From assembly GCA_023213315.1 (NCBI GenBank), contig JAKCPI010010665.1, positions 1 through 64,000 on the forward strand: a DNA stretch of 64,000 bases, written 5' to 3'. Shown one piece after another: positions 31,116 to 41,138 of the stretch. Both the position numbers and the translations under genes were made by a program. Numbering within the stretch: position 1 is the first letter of the stretch; each line of letters begins with the position of its first letter. The notes under the pieces were generated by a model. The model was given only the letters and a program-made list of their open reading frames with translations. It was not told where the DNA came from and ran no database searches. Source of the DNA: Euborellia annulipes (lineage: Eukaryota > Arthropoda > Insecta > Dermaptera > Anisolabididae).

Positions 31116-31820
31116 CTAAAAATACTGAAAATGGAAAATTTATTTATAAATAATACACCTGAAAAAAAAGTAAAAATACTGCATTAACATGAATATATAT
31201 GAATTTTATACTTTTAAAGGAATATATGATGTAATGACTCCAATGTAATGATTGGATCTATTTAAGAAAAGCGAAGGTTTTGTATCTTCTTTGCGTATTT
31301 TCTTTTTTTTATACTTACGTATAAGAACATACCGAGATTTTTTATACCAAATTATAAGATCATCAATCAGAGTTTGTTATTTTTGATTTTGCATTGTTTA
31401 TCATTTATTTTATCATTTACTTCGAAAGTTCTCAAACAAAAGGGAGTGCTTGTTAAGTTTCACCAGCAGGCTGGTATATCATTGGACATTCAAGGAAGGC
31501 ATCTGAGGAAAAGGAGAAAGGGGCAGGGATTATCGCTCAAATCCCCCGACCTCTTTCTCCAACCCTCTGATGCTGGATCTATCCTTGACCTGTTTTCGAA
31601 TGCTCATATCCCTTGAAAATTATTAGATTTCAAATTACTCTGGAAAATGAGAATTTATGATTTGTTTCCTTTTCTTTTTAATAAAAACCCCATGAAAGTT
31701 GAATTACTGAAAGTTATCCTCATTACTTACATTTAAATACATGAAATAGAAAATAATAAAATCACATTTTTCTTTTTATTGTTATGTGATTATTAATATT
31801 GTTTTACCATCGTATGAAGG
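31116..31820. other. No gene recognised
   Basis: 31440-31612 is less AT-rich and stays open as the second half of an 80-codon frame, but it has no recognisable domain, no splice context and no second copy. Confidence 0.45.
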
Positions 31821-31841
31821 AATTGAGCTGTCAGGTTGAAA

Positions 31842-32532
31842 GTTTATATTTAAGTCAGACAACTCTCCTGGAGCGTTAAAATAAGCTTTTAATCAAAATC
31901 GGCCAAAAAGAACTAGTACTTTACTGATTTTGAAGCAGACTTTTGTACTTCATAGGAAAGATGGGAGATATTGTTGTCTGGTAACAAAATATAAATATTT
32001 TCCTATGTTTATAAATTTTATATCTTGAATTCTAAAATACTAAATATATGTCGACACAAAAAATCAGATGTGACAAGCACAGAACACAACTTTCGATTAC
32101 CGAAAATTTTTTCTTGTTTTGTTTTCATATTTTCACTTTCCCTTACCCTATATATGAAACATGGGCGTACCCAGCGAGGGGCAGGGGGAGCTCCAGGAGA
32201 GTGTCTGACTTAAAAGTTTATATTTAAGTCAGACACTCTCCTGGAGCGTTAAAATAAGCTTTTAATCAAAATCGGCCAAAAAGAACTAGTACTTTACTGA
32301 TTTTGAAGCAGACTTTTGTACTTCATAGGAAAGATGGGAGATATTGTTGTCTGGTAACAAAATATAAATATTTTCCCATGTTTATAAATTTTATATCTTG
32401 AATTCTAAAATACTAAATATATGTCGACACAAAAAATCAGATGTGACAAGCACAGAACACAACTTTCGATTACCGAAAATTTTTTCTTGTTTTGTTTTCA
32501 TATTTTCACTTTCCCTTACCCTATATATGAAA
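31842..32532. repeat. Recent 373-bp tandem duplication of a DHE-1 segment
   Basis: The block from AGTTTATATTTAAGTCAGAC recurs 373 bp later nearly unchanged. Each unit carries a reversed DHE-1 core (CTTTTAATCAAAATCGGCC, GGTAACAAAATATAAATATT), part of the hairpin (GTGACAAGCACAGAACACAA) and CTTTCCCTTACCCTATATAT. The first unit also includes the left 30 or so bases of the hAT MITE, so the duplication followed that insertion. The units meet at a perfect 24-bp palindrome (32191-32214 and 32223-32246). Confidence 0.85.
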
Positions 32533-32822
32533 CATGGGCGTACCCAGCGAGGGGCAGGGGGGCAGCTGCCCCCCCCCTAGAAGCAACAAAAAAAAAATTA
32601 AATGTTTATAAAGTGATGAAACGAAACAAAATTGGTGGTTGGCGACGGGGAATGATTCTTTTTGTTAGGACTCGAGGGTTTTTAGGCCTTTAATTCGAAG
32701 GCTTTACCCCTCTATATAAAAAATAGCTATGTCACAATCTGGACGACCATGATCTGCCCCCCCTGGACGACCATGATCTGACCATGCCCCCCCCCCTAGA
32801 TTTGATCCTGGGTACGCCCATG
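32533..32822. mobile_element. hAT-like MITE, CATGGGCGTACCCAG family, copy 2
   Basis: TIRs CATGGGCGTACCCAG at both ends (right end read inward CATGGGCGTACCCAG), with a perfect 8-bp TSD ATATGAAA (32525-32532 and 32823-32830). The interior matches 6440-6708, including the ATGATCTGCCCCCC repeats. It interrupted a DHE terminal hairpin. Confidence 0.88.
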
Positions 32823-32830
32823 ATATGAAA

Positions 32831-33506
32831 TATTAACTTAGTACTTGCATCCTGTAGCCTTTCCCCTTCTTAAATGTCAATAATCATCAAAATTTCGAGT
32901 TCAAATATTTTGACAATAGGCCTACTCTTTCTACAATAAAGTGACCTATATTTCATATACAGTATATATTAAGTAAAAAAGTTTTCAAATGATTTTAAAA
33001 ATCAGTATTTATTATTTATTTTAAAGTTTAGTTTGTTGTTGTTGTTTTTTTTTTTTTATAAAGTAATGGAAAAATATCATTTCCTGCATTAATAATCCAG
33101 AACGATTTTGGAATCAGTGAAATGAATCAAAAGAAACAACAAACATTTTCTTGCTTCTAACATGAAAATTTAAAGGGAAACTCTTCGAGTAGTAGTTTTA
33201 AATTAGATTTAAATTCGAAAAAGACTACAATAAAATGTATTATTCCCTGAGATTGAAGAACCTCCTTTTCAAATAGACAATCTTGACACTGTCCATTTGT
33301 CCTTTGATGGTTATAGCCCTTCTAGAAATAGAATAAACACATGGGAAGCTTTGCATTAAAACTTTATTGATTCACTGGAAAACAATTTATCGAAGGGCTT
33401 TGAAATCAGCAATCCTTAGAATTCAATAGTTAATCTTACTTAAAGTTTTTTTTTTTTTTAATTTCGTCACCTTTAAAGAAAATTGTATGTTAAATAAATT
33501 ATAAAT
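32831..33506. other. AT-rich stretch without recognised gene
   Basis: Poly-T runs at 33046-33057 and 33447-33459; nothing else recognised. Confidence 0.5.
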
Positions 33507-34053
33507 AAGCTTTTGAACAAAATTGGCCAAAAAGTACTAGTACTTTACTGATGTACTTTTTCAGTTTTTTCGATTATCTCAAAATTCGCTCCACCAAAAT
33601 TGTTTAAAATTCAAAAATCAATTATTTTTTTAGATGCTCTTTAAAATATATATTCTCATTTTGCCCTAAAAGTGTTTTGAAGTACACTTTACTGATGTAA
33701 TATTTCAGATATTTCAAATTCAATCTTCCTTCTATAGAGCCAATGTTAAATCCTTATGGGAATTTGTATGTTAATTTCGATTAAGGGGGGGGGACCCTTT
33801 GGAACTTTTTACACATATAAAAAAATTTTTCCAATTCTTATGAAATTTTGTATTTATTTAGGATTCTCTATTGTGTATAAAATATTCAAATATGAGATTA
33901 AAATTTTGAAAAATAACCATAGTTTATTTCAAGCAGTCAACATTTAAAATGCAAATTTGAAACTAAGGTGCTATAGGAAACTAAATAAATCTCGACACAA
34001 AAAATCTGGTTTGACCAGTACGGTCGGGTACGCCAGTCACACCAGATTTTTAT
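33507..34053 (-). mobile_element. DHE composite: DHE-1 piece joined to DHE-2
   Basis: 33507-33700 carries the reversed DHE-1 core (AGCTTTTGAACAAAATTGGC, TACTTTACTGATGTAC). From about 33765 the sequence is DHE-2 (GGAACTTTTTACACAT, ACCATAGTTTATTTCAAGCA) and ends in a hairpin ATCTGGTTTGACC...CAGTCACACCAGATTTTT. Shows recombination or nesting between the two cores. Confidence 0.6.
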
Positions 34054-35331
34054 ATTTATAGTTCCAGGCTGGTAACCTTTAGCATTTCCCCCTTTCCTCC
34101 ACTCTGAGTATTGGCTTTTATTCGATTGAGTCTACTGGCTGACTTTCTCTACTAATTCTTAATAAAGAAAAATACTTTCCCATTTCTTTCCCCTAATTAT
34201 GTTTCAATCGCTCTCTAACCATTAGGTGCATTTATTATTTATCTATAAATTGATGAAAAGAGGTTATAATAATCTTTTTATTTCTCTTCGTGATTCAACG
34301 TCAAATAAATAATTTCGCAACAAATATTACCACCCGTTATTTATTCATAGCACACTACTCGCCTAGTTGGCTATGAATCAAGATTCGGGTTATGGATAAA
34401 ATTAAAATTAATCGCTAATTTATTCTTTTCCTCTCTATTACCCTCGTTATAATACTTTACTTTTTTTTAAATTTATTTTAAAAAAAGTGAAAGAAGTGCA
34501 CAAGGCCCTTAGCGCCTCACTCAAAGCGCTTTCCAAGTTAATAGTGAAATCCTTTATTTTCCTACTCAAAGGGCTTACGCACTCTTTAAAATTAAAAAAA
34601 GTTTTATTTTTTTTAGTTTTAAAAATTTTAATTAAAACTCTATTCCATAGTTGATGTTAAGATTTTTTTAATTAAAGAGAATATTATTTCACTATTGATG
34701 AAATTTTTATATTAATTTATGTATTGCCTCTGTAACATATAAGTAAAAAAACAATAATATTAATTTCATCGTTTATATCATAAAATAATAATGAATATGA
34801 TGATGTTGGTGCAGAAACGAAAGACTTTTTTTTCATTACTGAATCCAAAAGGCTGCACCAAACGCTATTATTAAATTTTTCTTTCTTATTAAATCTCCGG
34901 TTGAATTTAATTCTCCCTTTACAAGAGTGTTGTTGTTCCCACTTTCTACGATATAAAGGGTCACTTTCTAGATTAAATTTTATTATAAAATGAAAAATTC
35001 CTCAAATTCCCTACAAATCAAAATAAGTTAAAAAAAAATAAATTAATAGAACGCTATTTAATCATTAGAAAACATGACGTCTTTATTAATATTAGTTTAT
35101 CCTGACAACGTTGATGAAGGAACTATCAACGAGCTCTCTCTCACCCTCAGTGTGAACATACTTATAAAGACATAAACAAGATAATTTATAATTTAATAAA
35201 CTAGATTATAATTTAGAAATAATTTTGTCACATTGTCTTCTTGTTAAAAAGGAATTAAGGAAGTCGGAGTTTTAGTTGATAGATCAATTTAAAACAAGGC
35301 AAGATAAAATTCGTGAAAATAAAGGAAATTG
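34054..35331. other. AT-rich stretch without recognised gene
   Basis: No repeat, exon or RNA gene recognised. Confidence 0.5.
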
Positions 35332-36009
35332 AAAAATCTGGTGTGACTGGCGCACAGCACACAACTTTTCTCTTACCTTCGGTAATCGAAAGTTGTGTAC
35401 TGTGCTTGTCACACCAGATTTTTCGTGTCTACATGTATTTACTTTCTTCCAATAAGTCTTATATTAGAATTTAAGATGTCAAATTTATAAACATGGGAAT
35501 ATATTTATATTTTGTTACCATTGCAACCATTTCTCTTATCTTTCCTATGAAGCACAAGAGTAAAGTGTGTTTCAAACAATTTTGAGGGCAAAATGAGAAT
35601 ATACATTTGAAAGAGCATCTAAAAAATAATTGATTTTTGAATTTTAATCAAAATCGTTAGAGCGAATTTTGAGAAAATCGAAAAAAACTGAAAAAGTACA
35701 TCAGTAAAGTACTAGTACTTTTGGCCGATTTTAATTAAAAACATATTTTCACGCTCTTGGGTGGTGCCTAACTTAAATATAAAATTTCAACCTCCTAGCT
35801 GAATTCCTTCATTCTTAAAATCGAACACAGACACACAGGCTCACACACCCACAGACAGACCATGTCGTGAAAACCACTTTTTTGGATTCAGGGGATCTCA
35901 AAACGTGTATATCCATAAAAATCTCGACATCGAATTTTTGACATGAATCCAATACTTTCTCTCTATATATATATATTAACATATATATAGAGGTAAGAGA
36001 AAGTAAAAA
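35332..36009 (+). mobile_element. DHE-1, full-length copy
   Basis: Well-preserved TCTGGTGTGACTGGCGCACA hairpin with CTTGTCACACCAGATTTT return arm, complete core and terminal palindrome ending GAGGTAAGAGAAAGTAAAAA. About 678 bp; no reading frame of note. Good consensus source together with 8861-9525 and 50666-51350. Confidence 0.88.
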
Positions 36010-36650
36010 TGATAAATAAAATTTTAATTTAGAAAAAATATGGAAAATCTATATTCTCGCATTTATTCACCAACCACATATAGACCTAAATAGAATCAAC
36101 ATCTTACCGAGTTGATTTTGTAAGCAAAATACTCTCTCTCCCTCTCTCTTCTTATTTACTATTCTTCTAGTAAAAAATCACGCTCACGGAATATAGGAGG
36201 TGGTAAAAAAAATCGATCATCCCAAGCACCAGCATCTTGTAAAACTAAGAACACTCTTATTTTTTATAGGAATAAATACTTTAAAAATTCATGAAAATCT
36301 TTTTAAATTTTTTATCAAAAAAGAAAAATTGTGAATAAATAAAAAAAAAAAGTTCAAATACCATCCAGAACTACAGTTGCAAAGTTATACATATTTTCTT
36401 ATTCAAGGGATATCAAAAAGTAATTCTTTGAAAAAGTTTTCCGGTACCTCTCATCTCTTTGGGGTAATAAGCAAAGATTTAATGAAAGCAAAATAACTAA
36501 ACCAAATGTTCAGATTAGCCTCAAAATGGCGTAATTGATATTGAAAACTACATTTTGGGTTAGCTAAGGCTTTATTTTCAATAGGAGTAACAACCATTCC
36601 AAGGTTTTTGTTTCTCTATTTGATTTATTTTAAATCGAATTTATTCTTTA
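36010..36650. other. AT-rich stretch, nothing recognised
   Basis: No repeat or exon recognised. Confidence 0.5.
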
Positions 36651-36654
36651 AAGC

Positions 36655-36680
36655 AGGGGTGTCAAAATGGCGGCCCTTGA
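36655..36680 (+). mobile_element. Orphan hAT-type terminus
   Basis: CAGGGGTGTCAAAATGGCGG resembles hAT (Charlie-like) termini starting CAGGGGTGTC. No partner terminus found nearby. Confidence 0.35.
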
Positions 36681-36825
36681 TTATCTGAAATATAATGAAA
36701 GCAGGACAATATTTTACCTCAATATTAAGTTTTATAATTATTATCCTTAAATACATGAGTACTTTAAAGTAATGTTACAGCTCTTGGTCATAGGATTTGA
36801 TTGATTTACCTCTCGTCGCGATAAA

Positions 36826-36990
36826 ATTTATATATATAATTCAATAATGTACGTACCGTTACGTCTGTCTGTCAAGCTTAAGCAACTTCCCGATGGAATT
36901 TCAAAATGAATTTTGGCAGTCTTCTAGGAAAAATTAATGAGAGTTGAGGATAGGGAATTGGATCCCATAATCCCAAATGGGGAGGCTTAA
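36826..36990 (+). repeat. GTR, 5' part
   Basis: TATATATAATTCAATAATGT, GTCTGTCTGTCAAGC, CAACTTCCCGATGGAATTTC and TTTTGGCAGTCTTCTAGG match the start of the GTR; the GC-rich tail is absent. Confidence 0.55.
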
Positions 36991-37053
36991 AAAAGTTTTG
37001 AAAATTCAAAATTAGCGAATAGATGTGGCGTGCCAAGTGGTTTAAATATGAAA

Positions 37054-38692
37054 AGGTGAGGCTTGTTTCTTGGCAGTGAGAAAAATAACTTTTAGAGTGT
37101 TTTCTCCGAATATTTCGAAGGCATTTATTAGCACTTCTTCATCAGCGGCTGTTACAAAAGGAAAAAATAATTAGAGTGAGTTTAAGCAAATTGAAATATG
37201 AAAAAATTTTTTAAATAATAATAATATCATACCTCACTCTAATAATACCACATACAAGTTATAATTTTGGAGCGAAACGTTAGATTGGCACGTCTATGCA
37301 TTACAACCAGCTGTCTCGAGCAATAAGGCGTCAATGACAAATAATTATTTTAATTATATCAAATAGGTGGCTCAAATTAAACAACCCGAGGTCAATGAAT
37401 CTGGATTTTAATAGATTAATGTTATTATTTATAAGAGAAATGCCAACGATTTGATGAAAAAGAAAATTATTTATTAAATTTAATTTTAATAAAAATGTTT
37501 TACTAGACAGAAATGAAATTGAAACGATTTTTAAGAATTTAGTAATGCCTTTATGTCATCCGATAGGCCTTGAGTTCACTTTGTAATTAACAGCCGTATT
37601 GATGTTTTGTTGAATGTAACAGGACTCCTTGAAAAATCTTTTCAATCTGTTTGACTCAGTGTCGAGAATATCAAAATTGCTATAGTCAAAATGATGGCCT
37701 CGTTCAAAACAGTGTTTAGCTAAACTGGTAGTGGCCCCTGAGGGGACTTTACCCTCCGACCTCCTATGTTCCGCCATTCTCACACTGGCGAATCTCCCAG
37801 TATTCCCCACATAAACGCCGCTGCAGTTTTTACAATTTATTTTATAGATTATGTTTTTTCTAAATTCTTTATCGGCTTTATCTTTCGTGTTAAACAACGC
37901 CGAGAGATCAGCCAATGTCTTAGGCGATATTTGGAAATTGTAATTTTTAAAAATTGTTTTAATTTTTCCAAACGTGGGTGGGAGATAAGTCAGTGAGAAA
38001 AATGTTTTGTTTGTATCATTATTACTGTTAACAGGGGGAGGGGGGTTAGTCTGTGGTGGTGGGGCAGTCAGCACTGATTGAACAATTTTATTAACTAAAG
38101 ATTTTGGGTAGTTATTTATAGAGGCCATCTTTTTGAATTCAACGACGTTTCGGTCCCAAAACTCCCTATCACTCAGTCTGAGTCTCCTTATCAAAGTACC
38201 TTTTAGGACATTGATTTTATGTGATGGTGGGCTGTGTGACAAGAAATTAAGGATTCGACCACTCGAATAGGGCTTACAATACCAATTTATCTGCAAACAT
38301 GGGCTTTTGTTAGTCAACAGCATGTCCAAGAATGGAATTTTGCCATCAACCTCCACTTCACAAGTGAATTTAATTGACTCATCATATGTGTTAATGTTAT
38401 TTAAAAAACTGGTGATATCCTCATTTTTCAAAGCCGTGATGGCGTCATCAACATATTGTAAGAAAAAGGGCGGTTTTAATTGTGAAACGGTGGTGAGATG
38501 GAAATCAAGCATCACCATGTCCGCTATAGCTGGAGCTATGTTTAAACCGATCCCCAACCCACTTTTTTGGAGATAGTATTTATTTTTATATTTAAAGTAG
38601 CTGTTTTCTAAGCAGAATCTAACCAAAGTTGTAAAATCATCCAAAAGAGTGGGTATGGGATGGTTTGAACATGTATAGGGAATGGTGATGGC
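37054..38692 (-). mobile_element. Penelope-like element, left arm of inverted dimer
   Basis: Outer end at about 37054 (GTGAGGCTTGTTTCTTGGCA) matches, inverted, the outer end of the right arm (near 39735). The arm holds a 3' non-coding region (about 37054-37555) with a hammerhead-like motif, then the coding region running leftwards from the centre. It is 5'-truncated at the centre; reverse-transcriptase motifs before motif B are absent. It carries about 205 bp at the centre that the other arm lacks. Confidence 0.85.
37108..37145 (-). ncRNA. Hammerhead-like core in the Penelope-like 3' region
   Basis: Minus strand: CTGATGAAGAAG, a loop, then CCTTCGAAATATTC. CTGATGA matches the hammerhead box. 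After one extra A, GAAG pairs with CTTC directly before GAAA. Penelope-like elements are known to carry hammerhead motifs near their termini, so the position fits. No stem III hairpin is visible; activity unknown. The right arm lost this part in a roughly 430-bp deletion. Confidence 0.45.
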
Positions 38693-38863
38693 AAAACCGC
38701 CCTTTTTCTTACAGTATGTTGATGACGCCATCACGGCTTTGAAAAATGAGGATATCACCAGTTTTTTAAATAACATTAACTCATATGATGAGTCAATTAA
38801 ATTCACTTGTGAAGTGGAGGTTGATGGCAAAATTCCATTCTTGGACATGCTGTTGACTAACAA
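37556..38863 (-). CDS. Penelope-like RT/GIY-YIG polyprotein, 5'-truncated
   Basis: 435-codon open frame. Residues 1-57 are antisense of the facing right arm and not real protein; element coding starts near residue 58. Reverse-transcriptase features: GLGIGLNIAPAIADM (about 102-116, motif B type), FFLQYVDDAI (133-142, catalytic YVDD), GKIPFLDMLL, and a W-Y-C-K-P ... HSPPSHK thumb-like region. The C-terminal GIY-YIG endonuclease (about 340-420) has YKINCKNCSGVYVG, R and MAEHRR, a KHCFERGHHFD block and KESCYI carrying the conserved glutamate. Such proteins copy the element RNA and nick the target. No internal stop or frameshift, so recently active sequence, but the N-terminal part of the RT is missing and the copy should be dead. 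Confidence 0.85.
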   Translation of the reverse strand: MLVNSMSKNGILPSTSTSQVNLIDSSYELMLFKKLVISSFFKAVMASSTYCKKKGGFAITIPYTCSNHPIPTLLDDFTTLVRFCLENSYFKYKNKYYLQKSGLGIGLNIAPAIADMVMLDFHLTTVSQLKPPFFLQYVDDAITALKNEDITSFLNNINTYDESIKFTCEVEVDGKIPFLDMLLTNKSPCLQINWYCKPYSSGRILNFLSHSPPSHKINVLKGTLIRRLRLSDREFWDRNVVEFKKMASINNYPKSLVNKIVQSVLTAPPPQTNPPPPVNSNNDTNKTFFSLTYLPPTFGKIKTIFKNYNFQISPKTLADLSALFNTKDKADKEFRKNIIYKINCKNCSGVYVGNTGRFASVRMAEHRRSEGKVPSGATTSLAKHCFERGHHFDYSNFDILDTESNRLKRFFKESCYIQQNINTAVNYKVNSRPIG

Positions 38864-39620
38864 AAGCCCATGTTTGCAGATAAATTGGTATTGTAAGCCC
38901 TATTCGAGTGGTCGAATCCTTAATTTCTTGTCACACAGCCCACCATCACATAAAATCAATGTCCTAAAAGGTACCTTGATAAGGAGACTCAGACTGAGTG
39001 ATAGGGAGTTTTGGGACCGAAACGTCGTTGAATTCAAAAAGATGGCCTCTATAAATAACTACCCAAAATCTTTAGTTAATAAAATTGTTCAATCAGTGCT
39101 GACTGCCCCACCACCACAGACTAACCCCCCTCCCCCTGTTAACAGTAATAATGATACAAACAAAACATTTTTCTCACTGACTTATCTCCCACCCACGTTT
39201 GGAAAAATTAAAACAATTTTTAAAAATTACAATTTCCAAATATCGCCTAAGACATTGGCTGATCTCTCGGCGTTGTTTAACACGAAAGATAAAGCCGATA
39301 AAGAATTTAGAAAAAACATAATTTATAAAATAAATTGTAAAAACTGTAGCGGCGTTTATGTGGGGAATACTGGGAGATTCGCCAGTGTGAGAATGGCGGA
39401 ACATAGGAGGTCGGAGGGTAAAGTCCCCTCAGGGGCCACTACCAGTTTAGCTAAACACTGTTTTGAACGAGGCCATCATTTTGACTATAGCAATTTTGAA
39501 ATTCTCGACACTGAGTCAAACAGATTGAGAAGATTTTTCAAGGAGTCTTGTTACATCCAAAAAACATCAATGCGGCTGTTAATTACAAAGTGGATACTCA
39601 AGGCCTGTCGGATGACATAA
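38682..39620 (+). pseudogene. Penelope-like RT/GIY-YIG, right arm, truncated
   Basis: A 312-codon frame starting in the junction. Element coding begins around 38693 with KPPFFLQYVDDAITALKNED and is nearly identical to the left arm through the GIY-YIG domain. It lacks the RT region before YVDD. A one-base loss near 39557 (A-run, CCAAAAAACATC) shifts the last roughly 20 residues out of frame relative to the left arm (ending KACRMT, not NSRPIG). The YVDD and GIY-YIG residues are otherwise intact. Confidence 0.85.
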
Positions 39621-39735
39621 AGGCATTGCTAAATTCTTAAAAAATAATAAATGTAATAAATGCCTTCGAAATATTCGGAGAAAACACTCTCTAAAAGTTA
39701 TTTTTCTCATTGCCAAGAAACAAGCATACACCTTC
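38693..39735 (+). mobile_element. Penelope-like element, right arm of inverted dimer
   Basis: Mirror image of the left arm. After the reading frame only about 115 bp remain: the 3' UTR present on the left (about 37120-37535) is deleted down to TAATAAATGCCTTCGAAATA, CACTCTCTAAAAGTTATTTT and CCAAGAAACAAGC. The two arms face head to head with unequal 5' truncation, a configuration known for Penelope-like elements. Confidence 0.8.
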
Positions 39736-39758
39736 CTTACTTTTAATTATTTTTTTTA

Positions 39759-40380
39759 GGGGGTTCAGGAGCGGCGTCTAAACGTACTAAACAAAAAACT
39801 AGACTATTATAAGGAATTTTTCAATGCGGTTTTTTTTTAAATGAATTATATTCATAAGGGATTATTGGGACATCGAGCTATAATTTTTTTAATGACTTAT
39901 TAAAAAATTATCGTAATTAATTTTTTTGTTATCAAGCAAATACAAAAAAACAATCAGTCCCAATAATCTTTAATTTTTTTTAATTTTAAAATGAATTTAT
40001 TGTTATTATTAATCACATATTAATTAAGAAAATTTTAAAATAAGCTTAGATGATTTATTTTAAAATCAACTGTCAAATTAGTTCGGCATTCTTGCAATAG
40101 ATGGCAGGCTAGTCTAACAGCCGATCCTCTATTAGCCCATATCTGGCCTAAATTTATATGCTTTTATAAAAGATACATAATATATATATAATAACATTTA
40201 TAAAGTATTTATTGTTAAAAGATCAATGAAAATCAACCTAATGTATTGAATATTATTAGCTACCATTCTGACATCTCTTGGCAAATTTTTGAATTACTTG
40301 ATTTTTTGTGCATACTTTATATGACACACTACGCCCTCTTATCGGGAAAAACATGAGTAACATCTACCTCCTGAACCCCC
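39759..40380 (-). mobile_element. TTAA-target MITE, copy 2
   Basis: Ends GGGGGTTCAGGAGCGG and, right end read inward, GGGGGTTCAGGAGG. Right flank TTAA (40381-40384), left flank TTTA. About 622 bp, reverse complement of 1631-2259, with landmarks GACATCGAGCTATAA, AACAATCAGTCCCAATAATC and AGACTAGCCTGCCATC. It begins 23 bp after the Penelope-like arm. Confidence 0.8.
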
Positions 40381-40384
40381 TTAA

Positions 40385-41138
40385 GGACTTTTTCTCTGAC
40401 TATTTAGACTCCTCATCCCTATTTTGGGAACCGATAAAAATAAATTGTTGGTTTCTAAATTTCAAAACAGATTGTTGATTAGTATTTTTAAAATTCCATT
40501 AGATATTTCATTAATCATTTTGTGTGGGGGAGGGGAGGGAGGGGGCGGGGGGGATAATCCATTAACTCCTTCTCTCTCCCAGGAAATGCCAATATTTTAT
40601 TGAATGTTCTCCTTCTTCTGTCGTTATCGTGTTGCCTCTTTCAAACTTTCAAAATGATTAACTAACTCCAACCACCCCCCTCCCCTCTATCTAAACTTGA
40701 TAATAATTTGGTCACACACCAAATACTGCTCACAACTTTTAACTCGTTTTACATCTCTCTCATGTATTTGTATTTTATAAAACGACGAGGTGAGAGATCA
40801 ATTTTGACGAATTAATTTCAACTACTTGACTGACGTCAATTTGAAGCCATGTGACCAACCCTTTGATGTCTAGTTTGTCATTTTATTGCTTTGCTTGAGT
40901 TAAAATTTGATAAATACCACATAGTACTAACAAATTTTCAATAAATTTGTAATAATAAAAATGACACAAGAGCATTGCTATCTTCATTTCAATTAAATTT
41001 GCTAATCAGAGGTGCCAACTTAATTCAATTTCAAAATGTAGACACTTTAGTTAAACTAGTCTGAATTTCGTGCCCGAGAGATTAGAGGTGTTGATAAATG
41101 TCAATATTTATAACCTATGTCTTTCTTTTTAAGCTCTT
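40385..41138. other. No gene recognised
   Basis: G-rich and C-rich tracts (40525-40552, 40672-40687) in AT-rich sequence; no repeat family identified. Confidence 0.45.

Noticed and set aside
31374..31616. 80-codon plus-strand frame with a balanced second half.
   Set aside because: No recognisable domain, no splice context and a low-complexity start; not enough to call a gene.
38130..38170. GACGTTTCGGTCCC inside the Penelope-like reading frame looks like another hammerhead-like motif.
   Set aside because: It encodes a stretch of the protein (FWDRNVV) and the upstream half cannot form the matching stem, so similarity is probably chance.
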